The position numbers and the translations under genes were made by a program. Positions 17,752 to 27,648 of a stretch of 36,418 bases of DNA are shown here, in pieces. Positions within the stretch are counted from its first letter, which is position 1, and every line of letters starts with the position of its first letter. Origin of the DNA: Betaproteobacteria bacterium. GTDB lineage: Bacteria > Pseudomonadota > Gammaproteobacteria > Burkholderiales > Burkholderiaceae_C. Location: NCBI GenBank assembly GCA_009921265.1, contig RFYV01000031.1, forward strand, positions 1-36,418. The letters run 5' to 3'. The notes beneath the pieces are model-generated. The model was not told the origin of the DNA and made no database searches. It worked only from the letters and a program-made list of their open reading frames with translations.

Positions 17752-18876
17752 ATGTCGGTCAATTTGTTGGAATTCGATCTCGATCGATTGACCGAATGGT
17801 GTGAAAGCGTGAGAGAAAAAAAATTCCGCGCAACTCAATTATTTAGGTGGATCCATCAAAAGGGTGAGAGCCAATTTGATGATATGACTGATCTTGCAAA
17901 GTCTTTGCGTGAAAAACTTCACGCTACGGCTTGCATCACGCCCATGCCGATTTTGTCGAGGCACAATTCTGCTGACGGGACCATCAAGTGGTTGTTTGAT
18001 GCGGGAGACGGTAACGCCATCGAAACCGTTTTTATTCCAGAAGAAGATAGAGGCACCTTGTGTGTTTCTTCGCAAGCGGGATGTGCGGTGGGGTGCCCAT
18101 TTTGTTCAACGGGCTATCAAGGTTTTAGTCGTAATTTAAGCACCGCCGAAATTTTGAGTCAGTTGTGGACTACCGAACACCTATTGCGAAAAGAAAAAAA
18201 TCAAACCGAGCGCGTCATCACCAATGTCGTCATGATGGGCATGGGTGAGCCATTACAAAACTACGATGCGCTGATACCTGCACTCAAAACCATGCTCAGC
18301 GAGCACGGATATGGCTTGTCTCGCAGGCGTGTCACCGTATCCACATCGGGCGTTGTGCCCATGATCGAGCGCTTAGCCAATGATTGCCCTGTGGCCTTGG
18401 CTGTGTCGTTGCACGCACCCACCAACGAATTGCGCAATCGTTTGGTTCCCCTTAATATCAAATATCCTCTCGAAGAATTGTTAAGCACTTGCAAAGATTA
18501 TTTGCTCAAGGCGCCACGTGATTTCATCACCTTCGAATATTGCATGCTTGACGGTGTGAATGATTCACCCGAACACGCACAGGCTTTGATTCAGTGGGTA
18601 CAACACGACCCAAGCGGTTCTATTCATTGCAAATTCAATCTCATTCCATTCAATCCATTTCCGCAATCCGGTTTGTTGCGCTCACCCCATCCGCGCGTGC
18701 GCGCGTTTGCAGATTTATTAAGCGCGGCAGGCATTGTCACTACGATTCGAAAAACACGCGGTGACGATATTGACGCTGCGTGCGGTCAACTCGCGGGCGA
18801 TATTCAAGATCGAACGCAGATGAAAAAAAGAAGACAAAATTCTGAAGTGATTCCATTGGTTCAGGCGTCCGTATGA
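17752..18876 (+). CDS. rlmN: Dual-specificity 23S rRNA/tRNA adenine-C2 methyltransferase RlmN
   Basis: RlmN is a radical-SAM enzyme that methylates C2 of A2503 in 23S rRNA and A37 of some tRNAs. The 374-residue product carries the CxxxCxxC cluster motif as [12 protein letters not shown] (Cys111, Cys115, Cys118), the glycine-rich SAM region [12 protein letters not shown], and the C-terminal Cys344 in AACGQLAGD, the second methyl-relay cysteine. All catalytic residues expected are present. It starts 20 bp after ndk and overlaps ispG by 4 bp (ATGA), which leaves no room for the pilF and rodZ genes that often follow rlmN in related genomes. Confidence 0.96.
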   Translation: MSVNLLEFDLDRLTEWCESVREKKFRATQLFRWIHQKGESQFDDMTDLAKSLREKLHATACITPMPILSRHNSADGTIKWLFDAGDGNAIETVFIPEEDRGTLCVSSQAGCAVGCPFCSTGYQGFSRNLSTAEILSQLWTTEHLLRKEKNQTERVITNVVMMGMGEPLQNYDALIPALKTMLSEHGYGLSRRRVTVSTSGVVPMIERLANDCPVALAVSLHAPTNELRNRLVPLNIKYPLEELLSTCKDYLLKAPRDFITFEYCMLDGVNDSPEHAQALIQWVQHDPSGSIHCKFNLIPFNPFPQSGLLRSPHPRVRAFADLLSAAGIVTTIRKTRGDDIDAACGQLAGDIQDRTQMKKRRQNSEVIPLVQASV

Positions 18877-20153
18877 ATAATTCTCAATTACCAATTCCAT
18901 TTTCTGCGCCGCTCGCCAGAAAAACACAACAAGCCCAAGTGGTTTGGGGTTCGCGCGTCGTCACCGTTGGCGGCTCTGCACCCGTTCGCATTCAATCCAT
19001 GACCAATACCGATACGGTCGATGTAATTGGTACCGCGATTCAAGTCAAAGAACTTGCGATTGCGGGCTCAGAGATGGTTCGTATCACGGTCAACACACCA
19101 GAGGCTGCTCAAGCTGTTCCGCACATTCGCGAGCAACTCGACAAAATGGGCATTGATGTTCCGTTGGTGGGTGATTTTCACTACAACGGTCATCGCTTGC
19201 TCACCGAGCATCCCGAATGCGCACAGACACTTTCCAAATACCGCATCAACCCTGGCAACGTGGGTAAAGGTGACAAGCACGACAAACAATTTTCACAAAT
19301 GATTGAAGCGGCGATTCGCTGGAACAAAGCAGTTCGAATTGGCGTCAATTGGGGTAGCTTGGATCAAGAATTACTCGCGCAACTTATGGATGAAAATGCC
19401 AGTCGACCAAGTCCTTGGGACTCCAAGCAAGTGATGTATGAGGCCTTGATTCGATCGGCTGTTGACTCTGCAAAACTGGCCGAACAAATCGGTTTAGCGG
19501 GCAATCAAATCATTCTCAGTTGCAAAATGAGTGGCGTGCAAGATTTGGTTGCTGTTTATCGCGCGTTGGCCAAGCGTTGTGATTACTCCTTGCATCTAGG
19601 TTTAACAGAAGCGGGTATGGGCACCAAAGGCACGGTTGCTTCTTCCACTGCGCTCTCACTTTTGTTGCAAGAAGGAATCGGCGACACCATCCGTGTATCT
19701 CTCACACCGCAACCGGGTGAAGCGCGCACGCAAGAAGTATTAATCTCTTCTGAAATTTTACAATCCTTGGGTATTCGAACTTTTGTGCCAAGCGTGACCG
19801 CTTGTCCAGGTTGTGGTCGAACAACCAGCACCACGTTTCAAGAATTAGCAATGCAAATCGATAATTTTTTACGCGCGCAAATGCCAGTGTGGAAAGCCAC
19901 TTACCCTGGCGTCGAAAACCTAAAAGTTGCCGTGATGGGTTGTATCGTCAATGGACCCGGTGAAAGCAAGCATGCTGACATTGGCATCAGCTTGCCTGGA
20001 ACAGGCGAGGCGCCTGCAGCACCTGTGTTTATCGATGGTCAAAAAGCGCTCACACTCAGAGGTGAAAATATCGCTCATGAATTTCACCAATTGGTTGAGC
20101 AATATGTAGAGCGCAAATACGGTGCGACTTCAACTTCACCTTCGCACGCATAA
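18873..20153 (+). CDS. ispG: 4-hydroxy-3-methylbut-2-enyl diphosphate synthase (flavodoxin)
   Basis: IspG (GcpE) is the 4Fe-4S enzyme that converts MEcPP to HMBPP, the penultimate step of the MEP isoprenoid pathway. The 426-residue product starts with a segment typical of proteobacterial IspG ([20 protein letters not shown]) and has the cluster ligands Cys311 and Cys314 in [11 protein letters not shown] and Cys357 in [10 protein letters not shown], with Glu364 close by. This is the short proteobacterial type without the insert domain found in plants. It overlaps rlmN by 4 bp and lies 3 bp before hisS. Confidence 0.96.
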   Translation: MNNSQLPIPFSAPLARKTQQAQVVWGSRVVTVGGSAPVRIQSMTNTDTVDVIGTAIQVKELAIAGSEMVRITVNTPEAAQAVPHIREQLDKMGIDVPLVGDFHYNGHRLLTEHPECAQTLSKYRINPGNVGKGDKHDKQFSQMIEAAIRWNKAVRIGVNWGSLDQELLAQLMDENASRPSPWDSKQVMYEALIRSAVDSAKLAEQIGLAGNQIILSCKMSGVQDLVAVYRALAKRCDYSLHLGLTEAGMGTKGTVASSTALSLLLQEGIGDTIRVSLTPQPGEARTQEVLISSEILQSLGIRTFVPSVTACPGCGRTTSTTFQELAMQIDNFLRAQMPVWKATYPGVENLKVAVMGCIVNGPGESKHADIGISLPGTGEAPAAPVFIDGQKALTLRGENIAHEFHQLVEQYVERKYGATSTSPSHA

Positions 20154-20156
20154 GTC

Positions 20157-21461
20157 ATGGCAGAAAAAATATCAGCAGTCAAAGGAATGAACGATCTCTT
20201 GCCCGAACAAACGGGCAGATGGGAGTGGCTCGAGGCCAAATTTCGTTCGGTTATGCAAACGTATGCCTATCAAAATATTCGAACACCGATTGTTGAACCC
20301 ACTGCGTTGTTTGTCAGAGGTTTAGGAGAGGTCACCGATATTGTCGAAAAAGAAATGTATTCGTTTGAAGACAAGATGAACGGTGAGCACCTCACGCTAA
20401 GACCCGAGTCCACTGCTGGCGTTGTTCGCGCGGTCGTCGAGCACAATTTGTTGTATGAGGGTGGTCGTCGTCTTTACTACATGGGTCCAATGTTTAGGCA
20501 TGAGAGACCACAACGCGGTCGTTATCGGCAATTCCATCAACTCGGTGCTGAGGCATTGGGTTTTTCAGGACCCGAAGTAGACGCCGAATTGATTTTGATG
20601 GCACATGCGTTTTGGAAATCCTTGGGTTTGCAGCACGTGCGTTTAGAACTCAATAGTCTGGGTCAGCCCGACGAGAGACTGCGACACCGCAGCGATTTAA
20701 TCGCTTACTTAGAAAAAAATCTACATTTACTTGACGATAATGCCAAGAGACGTCTTCATACCAATCCATTGCGCGTGTTAGATACAAAAAATCCAGCCAT
20801 GCAAGAATTGGCGCAGTGCGCGCCTCAATTACTCAATTATTTGGGTGACGCGTCACAAGCGCATTTCAATGCAGTCAAAAATATTTTGGATGCGCAAGGC
20901 GTCGCGTACAGCATCAACCCTCGATTGGTTCGAGGCATGGACTATTACAACCTCACTGTGTTTGAATTCATCACCGAACAATTGGGCTCACAAGGCACCA
21001 TTTGTGGCGGTGGCCGATATGATTATTTGATTGAACAAATCGGCGGTAAGCCTGCGCCTGCTGTTGGCTGGGCATTGGGTGCCGAGCGAGTCCTTGAATT
21101 GCTCAAAGAGCAAAACGCGCCCCACCATGCTCCTGCCATCGATGCCTATGCCATCGTGCCCGACGCGGCCTCGCTTCCCCAAGTGATTCAAACCATTGAG
21201 CAATTGCGTCAAATGGGTGTTCGGATTCAAATGCATTCACCTGCGCACTCAGCAACGGGTTCAGGCATGGGCAGCCTGAAGTCGCAATTTAAAAAAGCAG
21301 ATGCCAGCGGTGCATTGCACGCGCTTATTTTTGGTGAACAAGAACTCTCCAATCAACAAGTCACTATCAAATCACTCAGGGACGGAGAAGGCGAACAACG
21401 CTTGGTCCATCTAAATGAATTACCGCTGTGGGGCCCCGCTCTACAATCACAGTCTTCGTAG
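20157..21461 (+). CDS. hisS: Histidyl-tRNA synthetase
   Basis: HisS charges tRNA-His. The 434-residue class II synthetase shows motif 2 ([20 protein letters not shown]), the histidine-specific segments [14 protein letters not shown] and [14 protein letters not shown], motif 3 ([15 protein letters not shown]), and a C-terminal anticodon-binding domain (about 330-420). It is full length, unlike the paralogous regulatory subunit HisZ at 28844. It is tightly packed with ispG upstream and yfgM downstream. No Shine-Dalgarno sequence is evident. Confidence 0.97.
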   Translation: MAEKISAVKGMNDLLPEQTGRWEWLEAKFRSVMQTYAYQNIRTPIVEPTALFVRGLGEVTDIVEKEMYSFEDKMNGEHLTLRPESTAGVVRAVVEHNLLYEGGRRLYYMGPMFRHERPQRGRYRQFHQLGAEALGFSGPEVDAELILMAHAFWKSLGLQHVRLELNSLGQPDERLRHRSDLIAYLEKNLHLLDDNAKRRLHTNPLRVLDTKNPAMQELAQCAPQLLNYLGDASQAHFNAVKNILDAQGVAYSINPRLVRGMDYYNLTVFEFITEQLGSQGTICGGGRYDYLIEQIGGKPAPAVGWALGAERVLELLKEQNAPHHAPAIDAYAIVPDAASLPQVIQTIEQLRQMGVRIQMHSPAHSATGSGMGSLKSQFKKADASGALHALIFGEQELSNQQVTIKSLRDGEGEQRLVHLNELPLWGPALQSQSS

Positions 21462-21485
21462 ACATTGACAACGCATAGGATTCGC

Positions 21486-22148
21486 ATGGCCTCGCATCTC
21501 GATTTAGAAGAGCAAGAACAATTAGATGATTTCAAACATTTTTGGAACCGTTGGGGAAACCTCATCTCTTGGATACTCATTTTAATTTTGGGCTCCTATG
21601 CTTCATGGAACGGTTGGCAGTATTGGCAACGACAACAAGCCGCGCAAGCCGCTGTGTTGTTCGAGACCGTTGAAAAAGCAATCACAACCGCAGACATTCC
21701 ATTGCTTGATCGTTCTTTGGCCGATATCAAAGATAAGTTTGGATCGACCACCTTTGCGCATCAGTCCGCGATGCTTGCATCCAGAGTCTATGCTGATCAA
21801 AACGACTTATTCAAGGCGCAATCTTCGCTCGAGTGGGTTCTTTCAAAGTCTAATGATTCGGGCTATCAATCCTTGGCCCGGTTGCGTTTGTCTACGCTTG
21901 CCATTGAAAATAAAAAATTCGATCAAGCCAAAAGCATATTGGACACAAAATTTCCCATTGCATTTCAACCCTTGGTTGACGATCGTTTAGGAGACGTTGC
22001 TTTGCTAGAAAACAAGCCCGATCAAGCCAAGACTTATTTTCTAACTGCGTGGAAAGCGATGGACGTTCAATCAGACTATCGTCAAATTTTAGATATGAAA
22101 TTAGCGGCCCTCGGTGTTGATCCTAAATTAGAAAGCGCAAGCAAGTGA
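21486..22148 (+). CDS. yfgM: YfgM-like membrane-anchored tetratricopeptide protein
   Basis: YfgM homologues are inner-membrane proteins with a periplasmic TPR-like domain; in E. coli YfgM contacts the Sec translocon and the chaperone PpiD. The 220-residue product has a short acidic N-terminal tail (HLDLEEQEQLDDFKHFW), one membrane segment (about 25-45, ISWILILILGSYASWNGW) and a helical periplasmic part. The start is the ATG at 21486, with AGGA 5 bases before it; a TTG 21 bases upstream has no such site. The stop overlaps the bamB start (GTGA). The position between hisS and bamB is the standard one for this gene. Confidence 0.9.
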   Translation: MASHLDLEEQEQLDDFKHFWNRWGNLISWILILILGSYASWNGWQYWQRQQAAQAAVLFETVEKAITTADIPLLDRSLADIKDKFGSTTFAHQSAMLASRVYADQNDLFKAQSSLEWVLSKSNDSGYQSLARLRLSTLAIENKKFDQAKSILDTKFPIAFQPLVDDRLGDVALLENKPDQAKTYFLTAWKAMDVQSDYRQILDMKLAALGVDPKLESASK

Positions 22149-23275
22149 TCAAGATTTTTCAATCATTCATGACTCAATTGGCATTCTGGATTGCTGTTGT
22201 GCTTCTTGTCGGTTGTGGATTGCCAAGACCGCAGCCCAACGAACTCGGACCTGTCAAAGTGACTCAAGAGGTTCAGCAATTGTGGACAGCCAATTTAGGT
22301 CGATCGGTTAATCTTTTACAAATGATTGCCAACGTCAATGGAAAAATTGCGTTTGCCAGCGACTCGGGTCTTGTGACTGTTGTTGATTCATCAACAGGCA
22401 AAGAATTAAATCGTACGCAGTTGCCCGTCAAGATTAACGCAGCGATGGGTTTCGATGGCAAGCGCCTTGCTCTTGTGAGCCAAAACAACGAATTAATTGT
22501 TTTAGAAGATGGCGCTGTCAAATGGCGTACCAATCTAGAGGCTCAAGCCTACACAGCGCCACTCGTCGCTGGTGAACGTGTTTTTGTTTTGCTTGCCAAT
22601 CGCACGATTCAATCCTTTGATGGTACGACAGGTCGTGTTTTATGGACACAAAAGCGAACAGGTGAAACACTTGTGTTGCAACAACAAGGTGTTTTATTGC
22701 CATTTCAAAACACGCTCGTTACGGGCTTTTCGGGCCGCTTAGCCGCACTCAATCCCGATACGGGTGTTAGCCTTTGGGAGACAACGCTTGCGGTACCTAG
22801 AGGTATCAACGATTTAGAGCGACTCGTCGATTTGGTGGGGCGAGCCAGTAGACAAGGCGATACAATTTGCGCACGCGTGTTTCAAGCTCAAGTCGGATGC
22901 GTTAATGCGCGACGTGGTGAATTTTTATGGGCTAGACCATCGGTTGGTGTTCAAGGCATTAATGGAAATGCAGATGTTTTATTCACGACTGAATCCAATG
23001 GTGTTGTCCTTGCATGGGATCGCAAAAATGGCGAACGCATTTGGGATACAGATAGACTCAAGTACAGAAATTTAACCGCACCTTTGTTCACACCCAAAGC
23101 CATTGTCATTGGAGACAATGGTGGAAACATTTATTTGCTTTCACCCAAAGACGGCTCGCTACTCAATCGAATTCAAACCAAAAGCGATGGATTTGCTTCC
23201 GCCCCAACCAGCATCGATAATGGGTTTGTCATTCTCACGGCATCGGGCAATTTATTGGCCTATCGATTGCCATAA
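22145..23275 (+). CDS. bamB: Outer-membrane assembly lipoprotein BamB
   Basis: BamB (YfgL) is the beta-propeller lipoprotein of the BAM complex and binds BamA POTRA domains. The 376-residue product has a signal peptide with lipobox LLVGC (lipidated Cys24) and repeated PQQ-like blades, for example [34 protein letters not shown] and [17 protein letters not shown]. It starts at GTG 22145, overlapping the yfgM stop by 4 bp; an ATG at 22169 is a possible alternative that still leaves a signal peptide. With BamD at 13.6 kb, two BAM lipoproteins lie in this window. Confidence 0.93.
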   Translation: MIKIFQSFMTQLAFWIAVVLLVGCGLPRPQPNELGPVKVTQEVQQLWTANLGRSVNLLQMIANVNGKIAFASDSGLVTVVDSSTGKELNRTQLPVKINAAMGFDGKRLALVSQNNELIVLEDGAVKWRTNLEAQAYTAPLVAGERVFVLLANRTIQSFDGTTGRVLWTQKRTGETLVLQQQGVLLPFQNTLVTGFSGRLAALNPDTGVSLWETTLAVPRGINDLERLVDLVGRASRQGDTICARVFQAQVGCVNARRGEFLWARPSVGVQGINGNADVLFTTESNGVVLAWDRKNGERIWDTDRLKYRNLTAPLFTPKAIVIGDNGGNIYLLSPKDGSLLNRIQTKSDGFASAPTSIDNGFVILTASGNLLAYRLP

Positions 23276-23288
23276 CCAAAGACTCCAT

Positions 23289-24635
23289 GTGAAACCCGTT
23301 GTTGCCTTGGTAGGGCGCCCTAATGTAGGCAAATCAACCCTCTTTAATCGAATTACCAAGTCGCGCGATGCCATCGTGGCCGACTACGCGGGTCTCACGC
23401 GTGATCGTCACTATGGCAACGCCAAGTTGGGCAAACACGAGTTCATCGTCATCGACACTGGTGGATTTGAGCCTGACGCCACCGATGGAATTTTTAAAGA
23501 AATGGCCAAGCAAACGCGTCAAGCCGTTGCAGAAGCCGACGTGGTTATTTTTGTTGTGGATGCAAGAGCTGGCGTTTCTGCGCAAGACCACGACATTGCC
23601 AACTATCTGCGCAAGCTGCACAAAATTTGTCTGCTCGTTGCCAACAAAGCCGAAGGCATGACGCAAGGCATTCAATTGGGAGAATTTTTCGAACTCGGTT
23701 TTGGCGAAGTTCTTCCCGTTTCTGCCGCACATGGCGAAGGTATTCGAAGTCTCATTGAAATTGCGATTGAATCATTGGCATTGCCTGATATTGAAGAAGT
23801 TGAATCGGATGAAGACGACGAAAACCGCCCTATCAAATTAGCCGTTGCAGGCAGACCTAACGTTGGCAAATCAACGCTGATCAACACATGGTTGGGTGAA
23901 GAGCGTCTGGTAGCTTTTGATTTGCCTGGCACAACGCGCGACGCCATCTCTGTTCCGTTTGAGCGCAAGGGCCAAATGTTTGAGCTCATCGATACAGCAG
24001 GTTTGCGTAGAAAAGGAAAAGTGTTCGAAGCAATCGAAAAATTTTCTGTTGTTAAAACATTGCAAGCGATTGAATCGGCCAACGTTGTTTTGTTATTGAT
24101 CGATGCAGAGCAAGGTGTCACAGATCAAGACGCCCACATCGCAGGCTTTATTTTGGAGTCGGGTCGTGCGGTGGTGCTAGCCATTAACAAATGGGATGCG
24201 GTTGGCCCATATCAACGCGAATTGGTTCAACGATCCATCGAAACGCGCTTGGCTTTTTTAAAGTTTGCCAAACTTCATTTGATTTCAGCAAAAAAACGCC
24301 AAGGTTTAGGTCCCGTTTGGGTTTCCATCATTCAGGCGCAAAAGGCAGCGATGGTCAAAATGCCAACGCCTGTATTAACGCGAATTCTTCAAGAAGCTGT
24401 TCAGTTTCAGGCGCCTAAGCGTTCGGGGATGTTCAGACCTAAGCCTCGCTACGCTCATCAAGGGGGTATGAACCCGCCCGTGATCGTGGTCCATGGCAAC
24501 TCTCTTGAACATGTGACCGATTCTTACAAGCGTTATTTAGAGGGCCGTTTTCGAAAAGAATTCAAGTTAGAGGGTACCCCTATGCGTATCGAAATGAAAA
24601 CTTCTCACAACCCCTACATTGACAAAGAATCCTAA
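23289..24635 (+). CDS. der: Ribosome-associated GTPase Der (EngA)
   Basis: Der is an essential double-domain GTPase needed for 50S ribosome assembly. The 448-residue product has two tandem G domains, each with GRPNVGKS (9-16 and about 188-195), DTAG/DTGG G3 motifs and NKxE/NKWD G4 motifs, and a C-terminal KH-like domain (about 350-448). The start is the GTG at 23289 ([11 protein letters not shown]), 13 bp after bamB; the longer open frame upstream overlaps bamB and is not coding. It is the last gene of the ndk-der run; AT-rich inverted repeats follow before hfq. Confidence 0.96.
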   Translation: MKPVVALVGRPNVGKSTLFNRITKSRDAIVADYAGLTRDRHYGNAKLGKHEFIVIDTGGFEPDATDGIFKEMAKQTRQAVAEADVVIFVVDARAGVSAQDHDIANYLRKLHKICLLVANKAEGMTQGIQLGEFFELGFGEVLPVSAAHGEGIRSLIEIAIESLALPDIEEVESDEDDENRPIKLAVAGRPNVGKSTLINTWLGEERLVAFDLPGTTRDAISVPFERKGQMFELIDTAGLRRKGKVFEAIEKFSVVKTLQAIESANVVLLLIDAEQGVTDQDAHIAGFILESGRAVVLAINKWDAVGPYQRELVQRSIETRLAFLKFAKLHLISAKKRQGLGPVWVSIIQAQKAAMVKMPTPVLTRILQEAVQFQAPKRSGMFRPKPRYAHQGGMNPPVIVVHGNSLEHVTDSYKRYLEGRFRKEFKLEGTPMRIEMKTSHNPYIDKES

Positions 24636-24643
24636 AAAGTAAA

Positions 24644-24661
24644 ATTAATTAGTTAATTAAT
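24644..24661. repeat. AT-only inverted repeat between der and hfq
   Basis: ATTAATTA-GT-TAATTAAT is a perfect 8-bp inverted repeat separated by two bases, starting nine bases after the der stop. It has no GC pairs and no T-run, so it is not a normal intrinsic terminator; it may be a protein-binding site. Confidence 0.5.
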
Positions 24662-24682
24662 ACCCATTTTTCAAAAAAGGTG

Positions 24683-24698
24683 CTTACTCTGTAGTAAG
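24683..24698. repeat. Inverted repeat in the hfq upstream region
   Basis: CTTACT-CTGT-AGTAAG is a perfect 6-bp inverted repeat 45-60 bases before the hfq start. It overlaps the most likely promoter zone (possible -10 TAAGAT at 24695-24700 or TATCAT at 24706-24711), so it could be an operator. No transcription factor can be named. Confidence 0.4.
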
Positions 24699-24742
24699 AT
24701 CAGACTATCATCACTATTACCACTTTCAACACGGAGAATATC

Positions 24743-24991
24743 GTGAGCAACAAAGGCCAACTCTTGCAGGATCCATTTCTCAACATTCTGCGCAAAGAAC
24801 ATGTACCCGTTTCAATTTATTTGGTCAACGGCATCAAATTACAAGGACAAGTCGAATCGTTTGATCAGTATGTTGTGTTGCTCAGAAACACAGTCACGCA
24901 AATGGTTTACAAGCACGCCATTTCAACCATTGTTCCAGCACGCGCTGTCAATTTCAATTTGACCGAGGTCGAAGAAACGCCCGTATCTTAA
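24743..24991 (+). CDS. hfq: RNA chaperone Hfq
   Basis: Hfq forms a hexameric Sm ring that pairs small RNAs with mRNAs. The 82-residue product holds the Sm1 segment ([26 protein letters not shown], shown in part) and the Sm2 motif YKHAIST, including the uridine-binding His. The C-terminal tail after residue 70 is short and acidic, as in other Burkholderiales. It starts with GTG at 24743, and GGAGA precedes it by 5 bases. It precedes hflX, hflK and hflC, the widely conserved order. Confidence 0.97.
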   Translation: MSNKGQLLQDPFLNILRKEHVPVSIYLVNGIKLQGQVESFDQYVVLLRNTVTQMVYKHAISTIVPARAVNFNLTEVEETPVS

Positions 24992-25027
24992 TGAGTCTAT
25001 TCACGGCGACTATTTGTTTGATCGTCT

Positions 25028-26197
25028 TTGATTGAAGTTTCTCAACCTGAAACAGCATCTGCTATCTTAGTGGGTGTTGATTTAGGCTTGACTCATTTTG
25101 ACTCGCAATTGAGTGAATTGGGATTGTTGGCTCAAACAGCAGGTTTAATACCCGTATCAAAAATAGTTTGTAAGCGAAAAGCACCAGACCCTGCGCTGTT
25201 TGTGGGTTCAGGAAAAGCAGATGAGATCAAAGCGATGGCTGAGTTGCATCAAGCCACTGAAATTTTATTTGATCAAGCATTAAGCCCTGCACAGCAACGA
25301 AATTTAGAGCGACACATTGGCTTACCCGTCAATGATCGAACCTTGTTGATTCTTGAGATTTTTGCGCAACGCGCACGTAGCCACGAAGGTAAATTGCAAG
25401 TTGAGTTAGCAAGGTTGCAATACCTCAGTACACGATTGGTTCGGCGTTGGTCTCACCTTGAGAGACAAAGCGGTGGAATTGGCAACAGAGGCGGTCCAGG
25501 CGAAACCCAGATCGAACTAGATCGACGCATGATTGGCGAGTCCATCAAACGAACCAAAGAACGATTAGAAAAAGTAAAAAAACAACGTAATACACAACGA
25601 CGCCAAAGACAAAAATTTTCTGTCTTCAATATTTCATTGGTGGGATACACCAACGCAGGCAAATCCTCTTTATTCAATTCACTCGTCAAGGCCAAGTCGT
25701 ATGCTGCAGACCAGTTGTTTGCGACTTTGGATACAACGACGCGACAAATTTATCTCAATCAAGGCGCCGATCAAGGCATACAAGCGTCTTTATCTGATAC
25801 GGTGGGTTTTATTCGGGATTTGCCACACGGATTGATTGACGCATTTGAAGCCACGTTGCAAGAGTCGACAGAGGCAGATTTGTTATTGCACGTGGTGGAC
25901 GCATCGCATCCCGACTTTTTGGAGCAAATGGCGCAAGTGGCAATGGTTTTAGAAGAAATTGGCGCATCCGATATCGATCAAATGCTGGTCTTCAACAAAT
26001 CGGATGCACTACCCAACGAACAAATGCCATTCATACTCAGCGATAATTACGAAATGAATGGTAAAACAATGCACAGACAGTTCGTGAGCGCCAAAACAGG
26101 GCAGGGCTTAGACCAGCTTAGAGAATTCCTCACCATTGCAGCCAAAAACCACCGACAAGTGACTTTTCCCGATACCACTATAACCAACCATGTTTAA
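25028..26197 (+). CDS. hflX: Ribosome-splitting GTPase HflX
   Basis: HflX is a GTPase that binds 50S subunits and splits stalled or heat-damaged ribosomes. The 389-residue product has the HflX N-terminal domain with the signature GGIGNRGGPGETQIELDRR (19 residues of it shown), and a G domain with G1 GYTNAGKSS (about 205-213), G3 DTVGF and G4 NKSD. The start is taken as the TTG at 25028, the first possible codon after an in-frame stop at 25019; no ATG is available before the conserved VGVDLG block. No Shine-Dalgarno sequence is visible, so coupling to hfq is possible. Confidence 0.94.
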   Translation: MIEVSQPETASAILVGVDLGLTHFDSQLSELGLLAQTAGLIPVSKIVCKRKAPDPALFVGSGKADEIKAMAELHQATEILFDQALSPAQQRNLERHIGLPVNDRTLLILEIFAQRARSHEGKLQVELARLQYLSTRLVRRWSHLERQSGGIGNRGGPGETQIELDRRMIGESIKRTKERLEKVKKQRNTQRRQRQKFSVFNISLVGYTNAGKSSLFNSLVKAKSYAADQLFATLDTTTRQIYLNQGADQGIQASLSDTVGFIRDLPHGLIDAFEATLQESTEADLLLHVVDASHPDFLEQMAQVAMVLEEIGASDIDQMLVFNKSDALPNEQMPFILSDNYEMNGKTMHRQFVSAKTGQGLDQLREFLTIAAKNHRQVTFPDTTITNHV

Positions 26198-26265
26198 GGG
26201 TTATACAAGGCGATTGAGTTTAGGCACAATTAACACTTTCACTTTCCCACTGAGCCCATCCTCGC

Positions 26266-27636
26266 ATGAATCTAAATCTAAAATTTTTAAGTCCCCGTGT
26301 TTGGCTAGGCCGACTTCGCGGTATGTTCAACCTCAATGACGGTAAGTGGGGACGCAGTGGCGATCAAGCCAGTCAAGGTTCATCTGAGCCTCCTGGCAAG
26401 CCTCCGGAGTCAGATAAACCCCCACCCCAACGTCCGCAGGGAGGCCCGCCAGATCTAGACGAATTGTGGAGAGATTTCAATAAAAAACTCGGCCGTATGT
26501 TTGGTGGAAATGGAAAAGAGCCGCCTGATGGCGGTAAAAAGGGCGGAAACTGGGGTGGTTTTCCACCCGACTTCAAAGGACTGCGTATCGGTGCAGGGGT
26601 GATCGGTGGTGTTGCTCTTTTGATTTGGTTGGCAACAGGCTTCTTTATTGTTCAAGAAGGTCAACAAGCCGTCATTACACAATTTGGTGGCTATCACAGC
26701 ACCGTTGGCGCGGGTTTTAACTGGCGCATGCCTTTTCCCATTCAGCGACATGAATTGGTATTTGTGACTCAAATTCGTTCACTCGATATTGGGCGCGATG
26801 CAGTCGTCAAAGCCACGGGCTTGCGTGAATCAGCAATGTTGACCGAAGACGAAAATATTGTTGAAATTAAATTTGCCGTTCAGTATCGACTCACCGATGC
26901 ACGCGCTTATTTATTCGAAAGTAAAAATCCAACCGATGCAGTGATGCAAGCAGCAGAAACTGCCGTTCGCGAAGTAATTGGAAAAATGCGCATGGATGCT
27001 GCCTTGTCTGAAGAGCGCGATCAAATTGCAACTCGAGTTCGAAAAATCATGCAAGTGATTTTGGATCATTACAAAGTCGGCATTGAAGTGGTGGGTATCA
27101 ACATGCAGCAAGGTGGTATTCGTCCGCCGGAGCAAGTACAAGCCGCATTTGACGATGTGCTCAAAGCTGGTCAAGAACGTGAGCGCGCTAAAAATGAAGC
27201 CGAAGCCTATGCCAATGATGTGATTCCTAGAGCTGTGGGTGCAGCTTCACGTCTTAAGCAAGAAGCCGATGCTTACAAATCCAAAATCGTCGCGCAATCA
27301 CAAGGTGATGCTCAGAGATTTAAATCTTTACTTACTGAATATCAAAAAGCACCGCAAGTCACGCGAGACCGCTTGTACATCGATGCAATGCAACAGATGT
27401 ACAGCAACGTCACTAAAGTATTGGTGGAATCGCGTCAAGGCTCCAACATGCTCTATTTGCCTTTAGACAAAATCATGCAGATGACATCCGCGAACACGCC
27501 AGTGATCGGCGGTGGTGCGGCAACTACGCCTGACTCCTCATCTTCCAATTCATCTACCAACAATTCTTCGACTGCGCCCAGTAGCGACATCCGATCCAAT
27601 CGAGATGGTCGTCAGCGCGATAGAGATGGACGTTAA
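26266..27636 (+). CDS. hflK: FtsH protease modulator HflK
   Basis: HflK, with HflC, forms a membrane complex that surrounds FtsH and limits its access to membrane substrates. The 456-residue product has a cytoplasmic Gly/Pro/Lys-rich N-terminus (about 30-105), one membrane segment (about 107-129), and an SPFH/band 7 domain (about 130-340) in the periplasm. A Ser/Thr/Asn-rich tail ends in an Arg/Asp repeat (RSNRDGRQRDRDGR). The ATG at 26266 is used; a second in-frame ATG at 26323 (MFNLNDGKWGR) is possible. It is followed 12 bp later by hflC. Confidence 0.94.
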   Translation: MNLNLKFLSPRVWLGRLRGMFNLNDGKWGRSGDQASQGSSEPPGKPPESDKPPPQRPQGGPPDLDELWRDFNKKLGRMFGGNGKEPPDGGKKGGNWGGFPPDFKGLRIGAGVIGGVALLIWLATGFFIVQEGQQAVITQFGGYHSTVGAGFNWRMPFPIQRHELVFVTQIRSLDIGRDAVVKATGLRESAMLTEDENIVEIKFAVQYRLTDARAYLFESKNPTDAVMQAAETAVREVIGKMRMDAALSEERDQIATRVRKIMQVILDHYKVGIEVVGINMQQGGIRPPEQVQAAFDDVLKAGQERERAKNEAEAYANDVIPRAVGAASRLKQEADAYKSKIVAQSQGDAQRFKSLLTEYQKAPQVTRDRLYIDAMQQMYSNVTKVLVESRQGSNMLYLPLDKIMQMTSANTPVIGGGAATTPDSSSSNSSTNNSSTAPSSDIRSNRDGRQRDRDGR

Positions 27637-27648
27637 GGAAAAAACATC

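Noticed and set aside
23103..23288. N-terminal extension of der overlapping bamB
   Set aside because: The added residues do not fit the Der family, and the GTG at 23289 gives the canonical N-terminus.
24644..24661. AT-rich palindrome as a replication origin or attachment site
   Set aside because: No DnaA boxes, iterons, integrase gene or tRNA are nearby; it is a single short inverted repeat.
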